64,000 nucleotides of DNA from Molanna angustata (lineage: Eukaryota; Arthropoda; Insecta; Trichoptera; Molannidae). This document shows, one piece after another, positions 12,801 through 23,934 of this stretch; positions within the stretch are counted from its first letter, which is position 1; each line of letters begins with the position of its first letter. Where the stretch lies: NCBI GenBank assembly GCA_963576475.1, contig OY754972.1, positions 35,192,556 through 35,256,555 of the forward strand, written 5' to 3'. A model generated the notes under the pieces. That model saw only the letters and a list, made by a program, of their open reading frames with translations. It was not told the origin of the DNA and made no database searches. A program made the position numbers and the translations under genes.

Positions 12801-13069
12801 TACGGACAGACGACTCAATACCTTCGTCAGCTAATTTGACAGACACAAACAACTCGACGCAAAGTCCAATTACTGCACCCGTCCATTTACCAATCGCTGA
12901 CTCAAATTCCAGTGAACACACACGTGTACCTGTTTTGCAAGCGCAACCCGCTCAGTCAGCAAATTCCACAACGACACAAGTTCCCACCAACACTGAACCT
13001 GCTCCGTCAGCAATGGTAACAACTCGTGCTGGCCGAATCGTCAAACAACCAGTACGTTTTGCCAATTGA
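9821..13069 (+). CDS. Gypsy Pol: protease, RT, RNase H, integrase
   Basis: This frame opens at 9821, is -1 relative to Gag and runs uninterrupted to the stop at 13067, so translation would need a -1 frameshift, possibly on the A-run. The order is an aspartic protease (LVDTGAD near 9920) and a reverse transcriptase with [12 protein letters not shown] and the catalytic YLDD (about 10813). RNase H follows (TDASD near 11274, then the [12 protein letters not shown] and TDHKPL motifs). Integrase has an HHCC finger (11852-11970) and DDE residues in LHLDIIGP (about 12037), TTDQGRQFE (about 12214) and KVERYHRT (about 12325). A GPY/F-type module ([10 protein letters not shown]) and a Ser/Thr-rich tail end the protein. 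All catalytic residues are present. No chromodomain is visible. Confidence 0.95.
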   Translation, partial: KTGKLETAPTIEAVGVEYTSRLCVSDRTSRTQFLVDTGADISVLSKHRFSATVPSEYKLYAANGTKINTYGARAMVLDFGLRRPFRWTFIIADVKKSIIGADFLRANQILVDLHGRKLIDKVTTLSTKTSVSNFSSNKIYAVDITDPFHQILQKYPSITRPDIFKEAPKHNVYHHIPTTGPPVYEKVRPLNPAKYKAAKAEFEKMMEMGICRPSKSPWANPLHVVNKVSGDIRPCGDYRRLNAITTPDRYPIPRLLDFTYILSGKHMFSKLDLCRAYHQIPIAPEDIPKTAIITPFGLFEFVKMNYGLRCAGQTFQRFLNNIFQGLNFIFIYLDDILIASKDEEEHIQHLHQVLKRLEENGLNINTHKCVFGKTELAFLGYHISANGITPTEEKVKAIIDFPRPATIEELRRFLGMMNFYRSSIPQAAHLQSELNVFLHNSKRKDRTPVPWTEAAVQAFEQCKESLKKTAMLAHPEENAQLALMTDASDSCVGSTLQQRVNNQWQPLGFFSKKLSETQKRYSTYDRELLAIYMSIKHFRNMVEGRDLVVYTDHKPLTFALTKKISPSDTPRRLRNLDFIAQFCTEIKYIEGQLNTVADTLSRIQEIYAPTLFNNKEIADSQKCDEELSALKKQNNLQLKLITMPESNIKLAFEVSSDSARLYLPPKFRKIAFDSLHNMSHPGNNATKRLITQRYFWANMNKDITQWTKCCIQCQKSKISRHTISPLGNFPEVSRFEHLHLDIIGPLPTSSDNRYCVTMVDRETSWPETVPVRDITAETVANALVTHWISRFGCPAYITTDQGRQFESDLFQQLTKTFGIERRRTTAYNPKANGKVERYHRTLKAAIKAKCEENTHWAQELPIILLGLRSALKQDTGYSPAQMVYGASPRLPGDIFVPSRPKINNTSFTNSLINYLSNVSSSSERHPATSRTTFKSPDLETTSHVFLRKEVKKPLTPPYEGPYRVLERHPKFFKIQTPSRVVTVSIDRLKPAYMLRTDDSIPSSANLTDTNNSTQSPITAPVHLPIADSNSSEHTRVPVLQAQPAQSANSTTTQVPTNTEPAPSAMVTTRAGRIVKQPVRFAN

Positions 13070-13093
13070 ACGCGAGTAGTCCAAGCAGCCAAG

Positions 13094-13318
13094 ATGGGAA
13101 CAACAGAAAGTAAAGAAGAAGTCATTATCGCACAGACCGCATCAGGCGGGGAGAACTACACCCGAGGAGAACAGATCTCCTTGGCCTCGACAGTGCTCAT
13201 AATATTGGTCATCGTAGGCGCAGCCGCTTATTTTATTTGGAAAAAGACAGTAAAAAAGATAAGCGAGAAAGTGCGCATGGAGCTCAAACGCGCTCCTCCA
13301 CCGAGACCCATTGTATAA
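13094..13318 (+). CDS. Small membrane protein downstream of Gypsy pol
   Basis: This 74-codon frame starts at an ATG with A at -3 and G at +4, 25 nt after the pol stop and in a different frame. The N-terminus MGTTESKEE fits the N-myristoylation consensus (Gly2, Ser6, Lys7). A single hydrophobic segment covers about residues 28-49 (LASTVLIILVIVGAAAYFIW). The tail is strongly basic and ends in a proline-rich ERAPPPRP-like stretch. It is too short for a retroviral envelope, and no cleavage site or glycosylation pattern is apparent. The frame is intact beside an intact pol, and its base use resembles pol rather than the flanks, so it probably belongs to the element. I do not know its function. A membrane-targeting accessory role is inference. 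Confidence 0.6.
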   Translation: MGTTESKEEVIIAQTASGGENYTRGEQISLASTVLIILVIVGAAAYFIWKKTVKKISEKVRMELKRAPPPRPIV

Positions 13319-13489
13319 ACATTTTTTGTGTAACCTCCGAAGTGCGCATTATCCAAATAATTTGTGATTCTACCTAGTGCCTTAAATTAAAATACTCTCG
13401 TTCAACAAGAACCAACATTTCCAGTGTATCCTCTAAGTGTTTTCAAAATAAAATGAACTATTCTATCGCAACAAAAAAAAAAACTTTAG

Positions 13490-14945
13490 TCGTGAATCTA
13501 CGCAATCTCTTTCAAATTATTCGTTATATTCACAACATATATTCGTTTTATACAGTGTCAAAATACCCTTGTCAAATATATGCATATGAACAATACATCG
13601 AAACTTAGATAAAACATGAGATAGGTACCGTTAATGTTTAACTCTAAAAGGGTTGGTCAGGACAAATATACTTATTTTGAGTTACTATTGATTCTTTGAA
13701 GATAACACAAGTATTAGACGTATGTACCTATTCAAAATTGATGACACGTGATTGTGTTATTGCAGTCGTACAGAAAGTGCCAAACAAATAGAAGGACCTA
13801 GAAGTACATAGTTCATCTGCTTACATCTTGTTTTATTTTCTCCCTTTTTTGTTTATTCTTTTTTGTAAATTACTCTCCTGTCGACCATTATTAGGTAGGT
13901 TTTATTTTTTACATGTTTATGAAACAAGTTTTTTTTATAATTATTACTGAAACCAAAACACACAATACAAACACTAAATATAAGGAATAATATCAATTCA
14001 AAATTAATATTATTACATAACATTTTTTTGATAAAAACTGAACTTCTTTATTAGGCTGAGTCTGTTATGAGGAGGCAGAAAATTACTTATCTAACTATAT
14101 ATATCACAGAAAAAAACATTTTGAGTTTTTTAACGTTTTTTTTATTAAATATTATACCTACACCTACATATCATACATCCAACACCTGTACATACTACTT
14201 TTGCACAGAAAGATTACATTTACTTAGCGCTGCGGATATATAATAAAATAATAACTGACTTACTTCATTTATTACTCCTACCAAACAATAGCAATATAAA
14301 TAAATTAGTAACAAAGTGGCAGTAACAAGTGACAGGGGCAGAGAAGAGTGTGAGAGGGATCTTACTCATATTTTGAAATGATGGATCTCACTCATGCCCT
14401 AGTATCAACCAACACATGTACATACATACGTACAATACGCACGGAATAATTTTTGACTGACTTGCGCAGCTACTCATTTTGAATAGGTATTGCCTCGGAA
14501 CAGGTTTTTGACTAGCGAGGAAATATATCCAAGTACCAAATATTGATTTAATATTAATATTTTTTTTATTTGTATAAATATTGTTATGTAATTCTTTTTT
14601 ATTTGGAAATAATAAAAAAGAATATCATAAAATAAAAATTTAAGCTTTTGTTACTTGATCATGTTTCCGCAGTATATTATGCCCTTGTTTTATCCATGTA
14701 CCAAACTATTGTTTTCTTAAGTTTCAAATGTTACATCAACTGTATGATTTTTATTTCTTTTTTCATCGTATTAATTTTTTTTTAAACTAAATAGTAGCAA
14801 TGTTTATGTCCGAAGGTCTTGTTTGTCTTTGGAGTCATGAAAAGAGGCAGCTGTGTGTTGTCTCGTAATTGTGTTGCGGTGTAGTATGATTAATTTTGTA
14901 TTTATGAAAATGTATAGGTAGAAATAATTTTTATATATATTTATT
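13490..14945. other. AT-rich intronic stretch, nothing recognised
   Basis: No coding motif, tRNA-like promoter or clear terminal repeat was found. Poly-A and poly-T runs occur near 13470, 14100 and 14560. Confidence 0.5.
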
Positions 14946-14950
14946 CATAT

Positions 14951-15105
14951 TTTTAGAAGAATAAATATGTCCTTGTAACGAGTAGGTACAGAAAAATCCT
15001 CATACATTCCCTAAATTAAGCACATTCTTGTGTTATAGGTGAACGAAATCGGTCGTAGCAGGATTCAAACTCGCGACCTTCTGGTTCTGGTTGATAGGAA
15101 AGATA
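14951..15105 (-). mobile_element. tRNA-derived SINE, family A, 5'-truncated
   Basis: It shares with 23741-23932 and 38551-38735 the run AATATGTCCTTG, GTGTTATAGGTGAACGAAAT and a B-box-like GGATTCAAACTCGCG (reverse sense). The head containing the A box is replaced by unrelated sequence. Confidence 0.65.
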
Positions 15106-15268
15106 TCTCTTATGTAGTACCTCATAGGTAGGTATGTACATAAGAATGATAAAAATATATAAATTTACTAATATAGTTATAGAAATCATATGGATTGTGA
15201 ATCACAAAGATATTATTGAGTTCAATAAAGAAGAGATAAAAATTGAAAAAGACAATGTATACAAAAAT

Positions 15269-15547
15269 GAAGAGCGGTGATAGCCCAACGGTAAGGTCGT
15301 TGCCTCACATGTGTGAGGTCGACGGTTCGAATCCGGGCGGGGCACGCACCTCTGGATTTTTAAAAAAAATCTGTGTGCGGATTTATATCACTAGCTATGT
15401 GTAGCCATGATCCAATTTGTCTGGTTCCCCTTTCTAAGGGTTGCGAAGGTCAGATGGCAGTCGCTTCAATGTAATAACCAGACTCGCCAATTCCAGGGTC
15501 ATGGTCAAAGCGTACCCCGATAGAAACGGGACAAAAGTGCTAAGGGG
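15269..15547 (+). mobile_element. tRNA-derived SINE with 21-bp target duplication
   Basis: The head is tRNA-like, with an A-box-like TAGCCCAACGGTAAGG and B box GGTTCGAATCC. The body contains AAGGTCAGATGGCAGTCGCT and a GATAGAAACGGGA motif that I associate with lepidopteran SINEs. A perfect 21-bp direct repeat beginning AAAGACAATG flanks it at 15248-15268 and 15548-15568, which fixes both ends and shows LINE-assisted insertion. The cloverleaf decays after the head, so it is not a tRNA gene. Confidence 0.9.
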
Positions 15548-15569
15548 AAAGACAATGTATACAAAAATA

Positions 15570-16005
15570 AGTAATAAAGCTGAATTCTGTACGACGTTAT
15601 ACTTTTTCTGTGGTATTGTGACATTAATTTTGATTCCACTATGTTTTTGCACAGAGTACAAGACATTTCATTATTAATTCTCCTTAAACCTGGGCTATTT
15701 AAGTTTCTAAATTAGATGTCTCAATGTTTGCTGTGTTATTTTATTGGTTTTACCGAGTAAATAGGGTCTAGACTACAAAACGAAAAAAGTAATATTGTTT
15801 GAAGTAATCTTTGAATTTTGTCGTTGGATTCGTCCTCACATAACTTTTCCTAACCATGATATGTAATGTTAATAGGAAAATTTAAGAAGAATGATAGAAC
15901 ACACAAACACCATAAAAATAATACTATGAAAGGTATGTAATTCGAACTAATAACTCTTATTTTCCTTGAAAATTACACTAGATCAAACGATTTATTTTAA
16001 AATGT
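15570..16005. other. Intronic spacer, nothing recognised
   Basis: No element or gene recognised between the SINE and the LINE fragment. Confidence 0.4.
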
Positions 16006-16009
16006 TCTC

Positions 16010-16545
16010 GAACCAAGATGACGACATATACCCAGGTGGACGAGGATGTCAACCACCTTACTGTGGTACGGCTAAAGTGCAGATATCTCTCTGGCTTACT
16101 ATACAATAAAAGAAATCCTATTCAAACTAAGGGCAAAATATACAAAACAGTCGTAAGATCTGCAATACTACACGGATCAGAGTGCTGGACGACGTCAAAA
16201 AAGCACGCACAATAACTGAAGATGACTGAAATGAAGATGTCTTGATAAAATTCAGAACGAGTAGGTACGTCAGAGGATCCTTCGAGGTAGCCCCAATATA
16301 ATAAAAATTGAGATAGAGCAGAAAACGATGGAATGATCTGTCATAGAAAGGGAGGGCACCTACTCCATCAAAACTGTGCTCGGTGTCCCCTCAAATCCAC
16401 GAGGAAGAGTCAGAGCACTGGCGACATGGTGGACGAGTATTGAGAGGGAGCTGGCGGCACAAGGTGGCCCACAGCAGATCATGGCGACTGTTGACTAGGA
16501 GGCCTGACCCCGGACGAACTGGGATAGAGGAGCCGTAAATGACGA
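16010..16545 (+). mobile_element. LINE 3' coding remnant
   Basis: The frame at 16018-16215 contains RLKCRYLSGLLYNKR, KGKIYKTVVRSAILHGSECW and KKHAQ, the thumb region of an insect endonuclease/reverse-transcriptase LINE. After frameshifts the terminal segment TWWTSIERELAAQGG (about 16430-16480) gives the usual end of such polyproteins. Only about 530 bp of the 3' part remains. Confidence 0.75.
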
Positions 16546-16549
16546 GTTC

Positions 16550-17840
16550 TCAAACCAATTTGTTTAAATACACTAAAACAATTATTGTTCTACAATTATT
16601 ATTGTTCAACAATTACATATAATAAGTTTAACATGTCCTCGTGCTCTCTTTTTACATGGCAAATTTGTAAATAAGTGATGGCTACTCGGTATCATGATAT
16701 AATCTGTTAGATTTTTCTCACTTAAAAACAAATCTCCCTAGAACACTCGTATCATAGTTTTGTCGCTACACCGGGATTTAACACTGATAATGTAGGTACT
16801 AGGTTTGTATCCAAAAACGGGAGGGGTAATCGATCGTGTTCAAACTTGTAGTCGTATAAGCTTCAAACATAGTTTAGTTATCATTTCAAAATAATATGTA
16901 TGGTGTAAAACAAAAAAAAAACACTCAATTCGCTCGGAGAAATGTCAACATTAAAGCTAATTAGCTATTACGGGTACTCAAAAATTAAGGGCGCCGTAAA
17001 TCGTTTAAAATTAAAAACGAAGAAAATGCGAGGTATTAAAAAAGTTACTAGGCAGGTACTAACCTTTTGTTTGAAGTAAATATTTAGGGACATACTTACA
17101 CTTTTCTTTACTAGTAGGTGCTTCAAAAATCCCCCAAGAATTACTTATAAATATTATGCATTCATCAGAATAAAAACAAACATCAAATTATAAATATTTT
17201 CAGAATTCGTAGCACACTTATATACTTAATAAGTTATTTTATTAAGTACAGTTTATTTAGTTTAAACCGAGAATGAGTTATTGATCACTTTGATCAGTTT
17301 AGAATAACTCATTCGTCGTTTGTGCAAAGTAGATTGTAATAAATAGGTAAGTAAAATGATTAAGAATACCATAACTTTACGATAGATTAAGAATATCATA
17401 ATTACGACATTTGAATAAATCTGAAGGAGGCCTATTTCAATAGGTATCGGAGAGATGGCTGAGGAGAGGAAGTTCTTTATACGTATTGCCTATCGGTCAT
17501 GTAAAAATCCAGGTTTAACCATAAATATTTTTTTTTAATCTCAATCGAAGCGTCGGCGTCGCGTTGTATATTTTTATGAATATTATTCTATGCCTTATAT
17601 TTTCATTTATCATCATATTCTAATTATTTACAATTATTTTTATACTCATTATAATTACAGTCTACTCAATTAATTTGCAAGTCAGCCAAAAGTTTACTTC
17701 AAAGAACGTAGTTAATTCAATCCGTTCTTGGCGGGGAATATGTTGAATTTTTCAATATGGCAATAAAGCTATACAGCAGATAACTTCGTTATCGACCGCG
17801 CACACCGGTGCATCATAATCCCAGTACAAGGTTTACATTC
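16550..17840. other. Intronic stretch, nothing recognised
   Basis: AT-rich with no coding motif. The sequence just before 17846 may still belong to the next LINE but cannot be read as protein. Confidence 0.45.
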
Positions 17841-17845
17841 ACTCG

Positions 17846-19495
17846 TTGGATCAAATTCAGAATAAATTCATTAAATATTCAAACTACCGTTGTAACAATA
17901 CTTACCTTGAGTCCTTGGAAAAGAAAGAATACACTTGTGGAATTTTCTGTGATCTTTCTAAAGCATTTGACTGCGTAAACCATAGCATATTACTTAAAAA
18001 ACTTGAATGTTACGGGATCAAAGATATAGAATATAATTTTTTTAAGTCTTATCTAGAAAACCGCCAGCAATATGTAGAAGTTAATAATATCAAATCGCAG
18101 ACAGCAACGATAAGCTGTGGAGTTCCTCAGGGATCTGTGCTTCTGTGTGCCAGGGATCTGTGTGCCACTTTTGTTTCTAATATACATTAATGACTTGCCT
18201 AGCTGCACAAATATGTATTCTGAAATCATAATTTTTGCTGACGATACCTCACTAGTTCTTAAAGGTAAAAAAAATAATGTGGAAACTGTAGATAGTGCTT
18301 TACAATCTCTGACAATGTTAAAGGACTGGTTTTACGACAACTCCTTAGTTTTAAATATGACAAAAACAAATGCTATAAGCTTCTCTCATTTACTGCTATT
18401 CTGCCTGAAAGAGGAGTGGTAATGGTTGATGAAACTAAGTTCTTGGGAGTAACACTCGATAAGAAATTACAATGGAATAATCACATTGACCAATTATGTA
18501 AGAGACTAAACTCAGCAATATATGCTATTAAAAAAGTGAAAGATATATGTGGAAAAGACACGGCCAAGTTGGTATATCACGCATACTTTCATTCCATCAT
18601 GTCGTATGGTATTTTACTTTGGGGAATGGGTTCGGGTTCAAGTAGAGTGTTTGTCCTGCAGAAGCTAGCACTTAGAGCACTGCTTGATATGAGTCCTAGA
18701 GACTCGTGCAGAACAGTTTTTAGAGAACAGGGTATTTTAACTATGCCCTGTGCATTTGCCCTCGAATGTTTGCTGTACGCACATAGAAACTTGTATAAAA
18801 CACCTTTGAACTCAAATTATCATGAATACAATGCAAGGAAAAAAGAAATGATTCGTCCACCTGGGCACAGATTAAGCAAGGTGTCAAAGAGTTTTATTTG
18901 TATGAGCGTACGACTTTACAACAATTTTCCAACAAATATGAAATCACTGGATGCTTTGGGTTTCAAGAGAGAGGCTAAAAAGTATCTTGTTAACAATGCA
19001 ATTACTGACTCTACTGACGAGATACTAAACATCAATCCAACTAATCTGTGATATTTGTGAACACTAACATACTAATTAATTAACTATTTTATATGGGTAT
19101 TTGTTTGGTTTGTCGTCCTTGACTTTGTTCTTGTATTCTTTCTGCTTTTCAATGCTATGTACCTTACTTTTATCTTAAATAACTGTTTATTGGACATGGT
19201 GCTAGTGGGACCCTTTACATCCTTCTAGCACTCAATTTTTCTTTTCTGAATTTTTCTTTTCTTTTTTTTCCCGAATTGCTTATTTTGTATACATATATTT
19301 TATTTTTTATTTCTCTATATTCTTTTTTTTATTACTCTTTAATAAACTATATCTGTACTATGTTAAATCATGATGTCAATGAATTATATTAATTATTGTG
19401 ACCATAATATTGAAAATTGTAAACCATGTAATGATGAACCCAAGTGTTCTGTAAAGAACCTAGGGGCGATAAAATACAATAAACAATAAATAAAC
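17846..19495 (+). mobile_element. Jockey/CR1-like LINE, RT domain with tandem-duplication frameshift
   Basis: Three overlapping frames (17846-18190, 18117-18422, 18416-19051) make one reverse transcriptase. The order is CGIFCDLSKAFDCVNH, GVPQGSV, LIYINDLPSC, FADDTSLVLKG, LNMTKTNAISF, KFLGVTLDKKLQWNNHI and YGILLWGMGS. The first break lies in the GVPQGSVL motif, where GGGATCTGTG is repeated within 25 bp (18129 and 18154), a local duplication that shifts the frame. A second shift occurs near 18415. The 3' UTR is T-rich and ends in an AATAAACAATAAA tail near 19475-19500. The catalytic FADD box is intact, so the copy is fairly young but dead. The endonuclease half is absent. Confidence 0.85.
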
Positions 19496-19499
19496 AATA

Positions 19500-20195
19500 A
19501 ACCAACCTACTATACTAACTTCTTTGACCACGCGACACACAATTTCAGACCTTATGTTCCTTCACAGTATACTAAATGGAAACATAGAATGCCATAAAAT
19601 TCTTACAAATATCAAATTTAATACATCTACTCGCCGGACAAGACATACGTCACTTTTCTTCTCCAATATCTGTAAAACAAATGCTTCCAAAAACGCTCCG
19701 ATTAACAGAATGATAAACTTATTTAACTCTTATGAAAAAAACGCCGACTTAGACATATTTTTTGATTCACATATAACATTTAAAAATAAACTTACATCTA
19801 ACATCGTGACATTATAACAACTAGGTACTGATTAATTTTATTTTTCCCAACCACCCTCAGCAATATATTTTCTTTTTCTTCTCAACTCATGAATCTGTCA
19901 ATATATGTTCGTCTACACACACATGCACACCCTCTCTCACACACACACATACACACCCACACACTCACACTCTTTCTAGATATCTCTTTCACACACACAT
20001 GTATGTATTACTCTTCTCTCATGCGCGCACCCACACTAAATCACACTTTTTTGTTGTATTATTTTGATATTAGGTATAGTACGTAAGAGGTACATGTTAT
20101 TTTTGTATTATTATTTATTTAATTTTAATAATTGTATGCATGTACTGTGTGCTGTCCTTTGTAAAATAAAATAAAATAAAATAAAAAAATAAAAA
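19500..20195 (+). mobile_element. 5'-truncated LINE 3' end
   Basis: The frame at 19524-19817 (SDLMFLHSILNGNIEC, NTSTRRTRHTSLFF, NAPINRMINLFN) is the polypeptide end of a Jockey-type LINE and resembles the tail at 1690-1950. The 3' UTR contains CA-rich runs (19918-20030) and ends in a (AAAAT)n tail at 20165-20200. It directly follows the tail of the previous LINE. Confidence 0.75.
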
Positions 20196-20269
20196 ATAAA
20201 ATTTCATACCCACATAATATATGTGTTGTTGTATTTTACATTTTGAATTATTATTAGTTTATATAAAAA

Positions 20270-20835
20270 TAGGTATATTCAGTTATTCTCCAGCAGCCGA
20301 AGCCTCGACTTTTTATTTGAACCAGCATTCCAGGACTCAATCTTGGAAAACTTACCATCCATGTCTCACTAGCACACATTAGAGTCGGTACGACGATACC
20401 GTTGTGTACCGCGAGCTTTCCTTGCTTCGTAATAATTTTGGTCAGCCATAACAGATCTTGATGCACCATTCACTCTATTACCTGCCGTTATTCTCCTTTC
20501 AATACCTTTTTCCAGTATCCCATCATGCTGAAGCATACGTTCGAAGTATAAATATTCATCCACTTGTTCTAATTGTTCTCCACTCGTCTCGCATTTTGTT
20601 CGTCATTCGATCTTCTCAAATACAATTACTTTAAATTTCGTTGGATTCATTCTCAAACCATTTTGCACGCATCCATCAAATAGTACCGTAACTAAACATT
20701 CCAAGTTTTAATCACTTTCTGGCATTAATATTTTGTCATCTGCATTCATTAGATCACATAGAGTAACACCTTCCAGTTTCAACACAATGTTCTCGTTCTC
20801 TCTCACAGTACTCTCACACAATAGTCAATGTATAA
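20270..20835 (-). mobile_element. LINE RT fragment, downstream part (split by HINE)
   Basis: On the minus strand the pieces read VLKLEGVTLCDLMNADDKI, MNPTKFKVIVFE, QVDEYLYFERMLQHDG, IERRITAGNRVNGA and KLAVHNGIVVPTLM. These are the end of the palm and the thumb of an insect endonuclease/RT LINE, with frameshifts between them. The matching upstream part lies at 21885-22210, beyond the inserted HINE. Confidence 0.75.
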
Positions 20836-21879
20836 ACTAGTTGCATGTAACACATGAGATCCAACTGTCGATAGCGATAGTATGTATAGTTGAAGAATAT
20901 GTACCAAACTATAAACCCATAGATACAAATTATTGAATATTTTCAGATATTTTGTTTTCTATACAACATATGTAGGTATGTATGTCAAGATAGGATAGTA
21001 TGGAAGAAGATCCTTTTTCCTACCCAGAATATGCAAATTGCATGATGGTATGTATGTATGTTTGGAGATGAAGTAACAAACTATTAAGTCTTCTTACATA
21101 TTGTGTATAGGCGACTGCCATACAAAATGTATGAAGCGATGTCGTCACTAAATTCAATTTTTAAAAAAATTGTTAAAAAAAAATTGAGATCTACTACTAC
21201 AATGTTAATATTTTTTATAGAAAATTAAATTATCTAGTTGGGGTGTTTCGGCTTTTTTCGATAATTGTAAAAGTTTTGGAAATATAGGCAGTTAAACTCA
21301 TAAATTTATCATAAAAAAAATATTTTTCTTAATAAAAAATGTTTGAGAAACCCTGGAATTTTTTTGAAAAAACTAATTTGAGATTTTGTATTTGTCTATG
21401 TTTGTACCAATTTATAGCGTTCTACCGTTTATGGTTTGTGAGATATATGGAAAAATAAAATAAAAATTCAAAAGTTGATAACCCCTGACTGAAACAAAAA
21501 TTCAAAATTCCGAGTATAAAAGTTTTGTAGGCCTGTAACTGTTTATATATTCTGAAATTTTAGGCTCTGTAAATTGAGCGGATCAAAAGTTATAAGGGGG
21601 GGGGGACACACAGATACACAGACACACACACACACACAGACACACACACACACAGACACACACACACACAGACACACGAAATGTTCTACTCCGAATTCTG
21701 AGTAAATCCGTGTATAGAACATATATGCTGCGAAGCCTCTAAGTTGGTGTTTTTTGACTTCAAAGTTGGAAAATCCATGAAAAAAGTAGACCTCTCCATA
21801 CAATTCTCGCGTATTCTGGCTTGATACATTGTCGATATGTTAAGAGAACAAAGTTCTCCTGAACAAATCGACAGTTGGA
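20836..21879 (-). mobile_element. Complete HINE/DINE-1-like element inserted in LINE
   Basis: In reverse orientation it begins ACTAGTTGCATGTAACACATG (3' hairpin end) and ends with the 5' hairpin and ATCGACAGTTGGA. It carries the full block-microsatellite-block order, the microsatellite being CA-rich at 21606-21676. It is almost identical to 26058-27091, down to shared uncommon variants such as AAACGGTAGAACG. It separates the two halves of a LINE, so it is younger than that LINE. Confidence 0.85.
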
Positions 21880-21884
21880 TTAAA

Positions 21885-22210
21885 GAGCCTCGGTGATAAT
21901 ACGTACCCTTGCTTCACTCACTTATCAAGGGAGAACCATTCTGTATAAGAGTTTCCAATCCTCACACAGGCTTGGCTTTCCTTATAAGGAGATGATAATG
22001 CACTAATCAACCTGCCCCTCGCTCATATATACATACATTGATAGTTCTTCCAAAGTTTTTCACGGTCTACTTTATATAGGCCTTTTCAAGGTCTATAAAA
22101 GCACATAAAAACTTCTGGATTTTTTCCAGAGCCTTTTCAGTCACCAGTCGAGGGGAAAAAATTTGGTCAGCGCATCCTTTACCTCCAACGAACGCTCCTT
22201 GTCCTTTCTC
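21885..22210 (-). mobile_element. LINE RT fragment, upstream part (split by HINE)
   Basis: On the minus strand it reads RLVTEKALEKIQKFLCAFID, LEKAY, DREKLWKNY, GRLISAL and YKESQACVRI. These are the motifs that precede the catalytic box in the same LINE family as 20270-20835. The two halves are collinear across the HINE insertion. Confidence 0.75.
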
Positions 22211-22214
22211 ATTA

Positions 22215-23300
22215 CTCAAATAACAATTTACCACAAGTTACCCAATTGGCATACAGAAATCGGTTGATTAATGTTTTGCAAGTGAATGATAATTGATTAA
22301 ATAAGTATATTTACGCATTCCTCCTCACCCATCCTTATTATCCACATCCTTCCCACATTTCATTACTTTTTCAAAACTTTTTCTGGTATATATTTTTTTC
22401 TTTTTTTTTGTACTGTTTTTTATTTTAGTACTATCTACTTGATATCTTATTTATTAATTTTTTTATTTTCTATTTATTTTTTTTCTCTTTTGAACTTGTT
22501 ACTTATATACATTTGTGAACTTGTTACTTATATACACCTGTGATGAGTATGTAATTGGTCTCATTTTTGTACATCTTTTCTTTTATATAATTTTCAATAT
22601 GACTGTATACTTATCCAAATAAATAAATAAATAGTCTCTCAGATCTAGATTGAAAACACAATTCAAAACTGTGTCTCCACCGGGAATCAAAATTCTGTGT
22701 AGGATGAAATATTTCACCAGTATTGCGTGCAAATTAGTTGTGAAAACTTGGAAAGCAATCTGCATTGAAACAAAATATAAAAATGTTAAGAATAAACCAA
22801 AAATGCCCGTTCGTAGGCCCCGCTCGTAGGCATTATTGGTTTATTCGCCCAATCAGATATGAGTTTTTTTTTGTGTTGTTGTTTAACTCAATACCAAAAT
22901 TTCGCACCATATTTCACGCTGGAGTTGTCTTAAATCAAACTTCTAGCAGATAAATCTCCCCTTTATTGAATCTTGACATAAAAATACCCAGTGATTTAAG
23001 GCAATTCTTGCAGTTGGGGTAACGTCTGACATGCCTCAAATTGAGAAAGGTTTTTTTTTTCATTTTCAATCTAACATCGTATTATAAAATTTTATTTCCA
23101 TATATCCGCTATAAGTAGCAGACGAACTATAATATTGTTTTTTGGTACCGTCCCGTCCGTATAAGGCAAGTACTAAGTACCTATTGTCATATTAACACAT
23201 CAATACAATGCAGGGCGGAAAATTTGTGCCACGTCAGATTTTTTTACTCTCCTGATTTCACAATTTTTAAGCTAAATTTTTACATTTTAAGCTAAATTCT
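22215..23300. other. Mixed AT-rich stretch with a LINE-like tail
   Basis: T-rich sequence ends in CCAAATAAATAAATAAATAG (22616-22635), and a 20-bp unit GAACTTGTTACTTATATACA is repeated at 22493 and 22516, both typical of LINE 3' UTRs. A motif AAAACACAATTCAAAACTGT at about 22663 recurs near 37068. No protein motif was found. Confidence 0.45.
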
Positions 23301-23304
23301 CAAC

Positions 23305-23620
23305 GGGTATCATGTAAACAGTGCTCACTATGAGTTTCGTCGTTATGTGTTTGTATACATGGCGTACGCCGTGATACTCGTTGTGTCCTCTCTAGAGCCC
23401 AAACTATAAGTCTGAGCGATATCATATCTGTAATATGCATTAAATTTTTAATTTGTTTTCTACATATATACATCCGTTAATTTCTTTTCTATAATTTTAT
23501 CATTTACTGCGTGTTTTTCTTGTGTGCTTTCTCTAAGTCCAAAGTATAAGTCCGATTGACTTCATATAGATCTATATACTGTCGATAAACCACGACGATA
23601 ACGTTCAGTCTTGAAAAATG
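23305..23620 (+). mobile_element. Partial copy of long-TIR element (see 43899-44609)
   Basis: The stretch from CTCAACGGGTATCATGTA through GTACGCCG to the repeated GTGTCCTCTC / CCCAAACTATAAGTC blocks matches the left half of 43899-44609. The right half is absent. Confidence 0.65.
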
Positions 23621-23740
23621 GAATCTGTGGAGAAATCTTTCAACTCTTACGAAAATTTACGAGACAAATCAGAATCAGCAGAAGCGACTTGTGATATAAC
23701 TTGTCACAAAAAATATGATATTCTTAGCTTATGATAGGAT

Positions 23741-23932
23741 TTTTTTTTTTTTTTTTTTAATAAAAAATGAATATGTCCTTGTTAAACAAGTACATATACA
23801 TCTTCCTACGTTCCCTAAAATAAGCAAATAAATGCTTGTGCTATAGGTGAACGAAATCGGTCGAGGCAGGATTCGAACTCGCGAACACTGGATTACTAGC
23901 CCAGCGCGCTAACCGCTCTGCCATCGACCCAT
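23741..23932 (-). mobile_element. tRNA-derived SINE, family A
   Basis: On the minus strand the head is a nearly complete tRNA-like sequence: A box TGGCAGAGCGGTTAGC and B box GTTCGAATCCTGC. The body follows (CGATTTCGTTCACCTATAGC, CAAGGACATATTC) and ends in a long A tract (T16-T18 on the plus strand, 23741-23758). Related copies are at 14951-15105 and 38551-38735. Confidence 0.88.
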
Positions 23933-23934
23933 CT

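Larger units (their letters stand above)
8790..13485 (+). mobile_element. Ty3/Gypsy retrotransposon, CsRn1/Kabuki type
   Basis: In order the element holds a left terminal-repeat-like promoter region, a tRNA-Trp-like primer site (9063-9078), a leader, a Gag remnant lacking its N-terminal part, a -1 shifted pol frame, and a small membrane-protein frame. At the right end AATAAA (13447) is followed about 17 nt later by a run of twelve As (about 13469-13481). I could not find a second copy of the left repeat after pol, so the 3' long terminal repeat is missing or too diverged. The polyadenylation signal and A-run raise the alternative that this is a retroposed transcript. GC content and codon use differ visibly from the AT-rich surroundings, consistent with recent arrival. 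Confidence 0.85.

Noticed and set aside
15269..15345. Free-standing tRNA gene
   Set aside because: The cloverleaf is incomplete and a SINE body and target duplication enclose it. The tRNA-like heads at 23932, 38735 and 31939 are likewise SINE heads.
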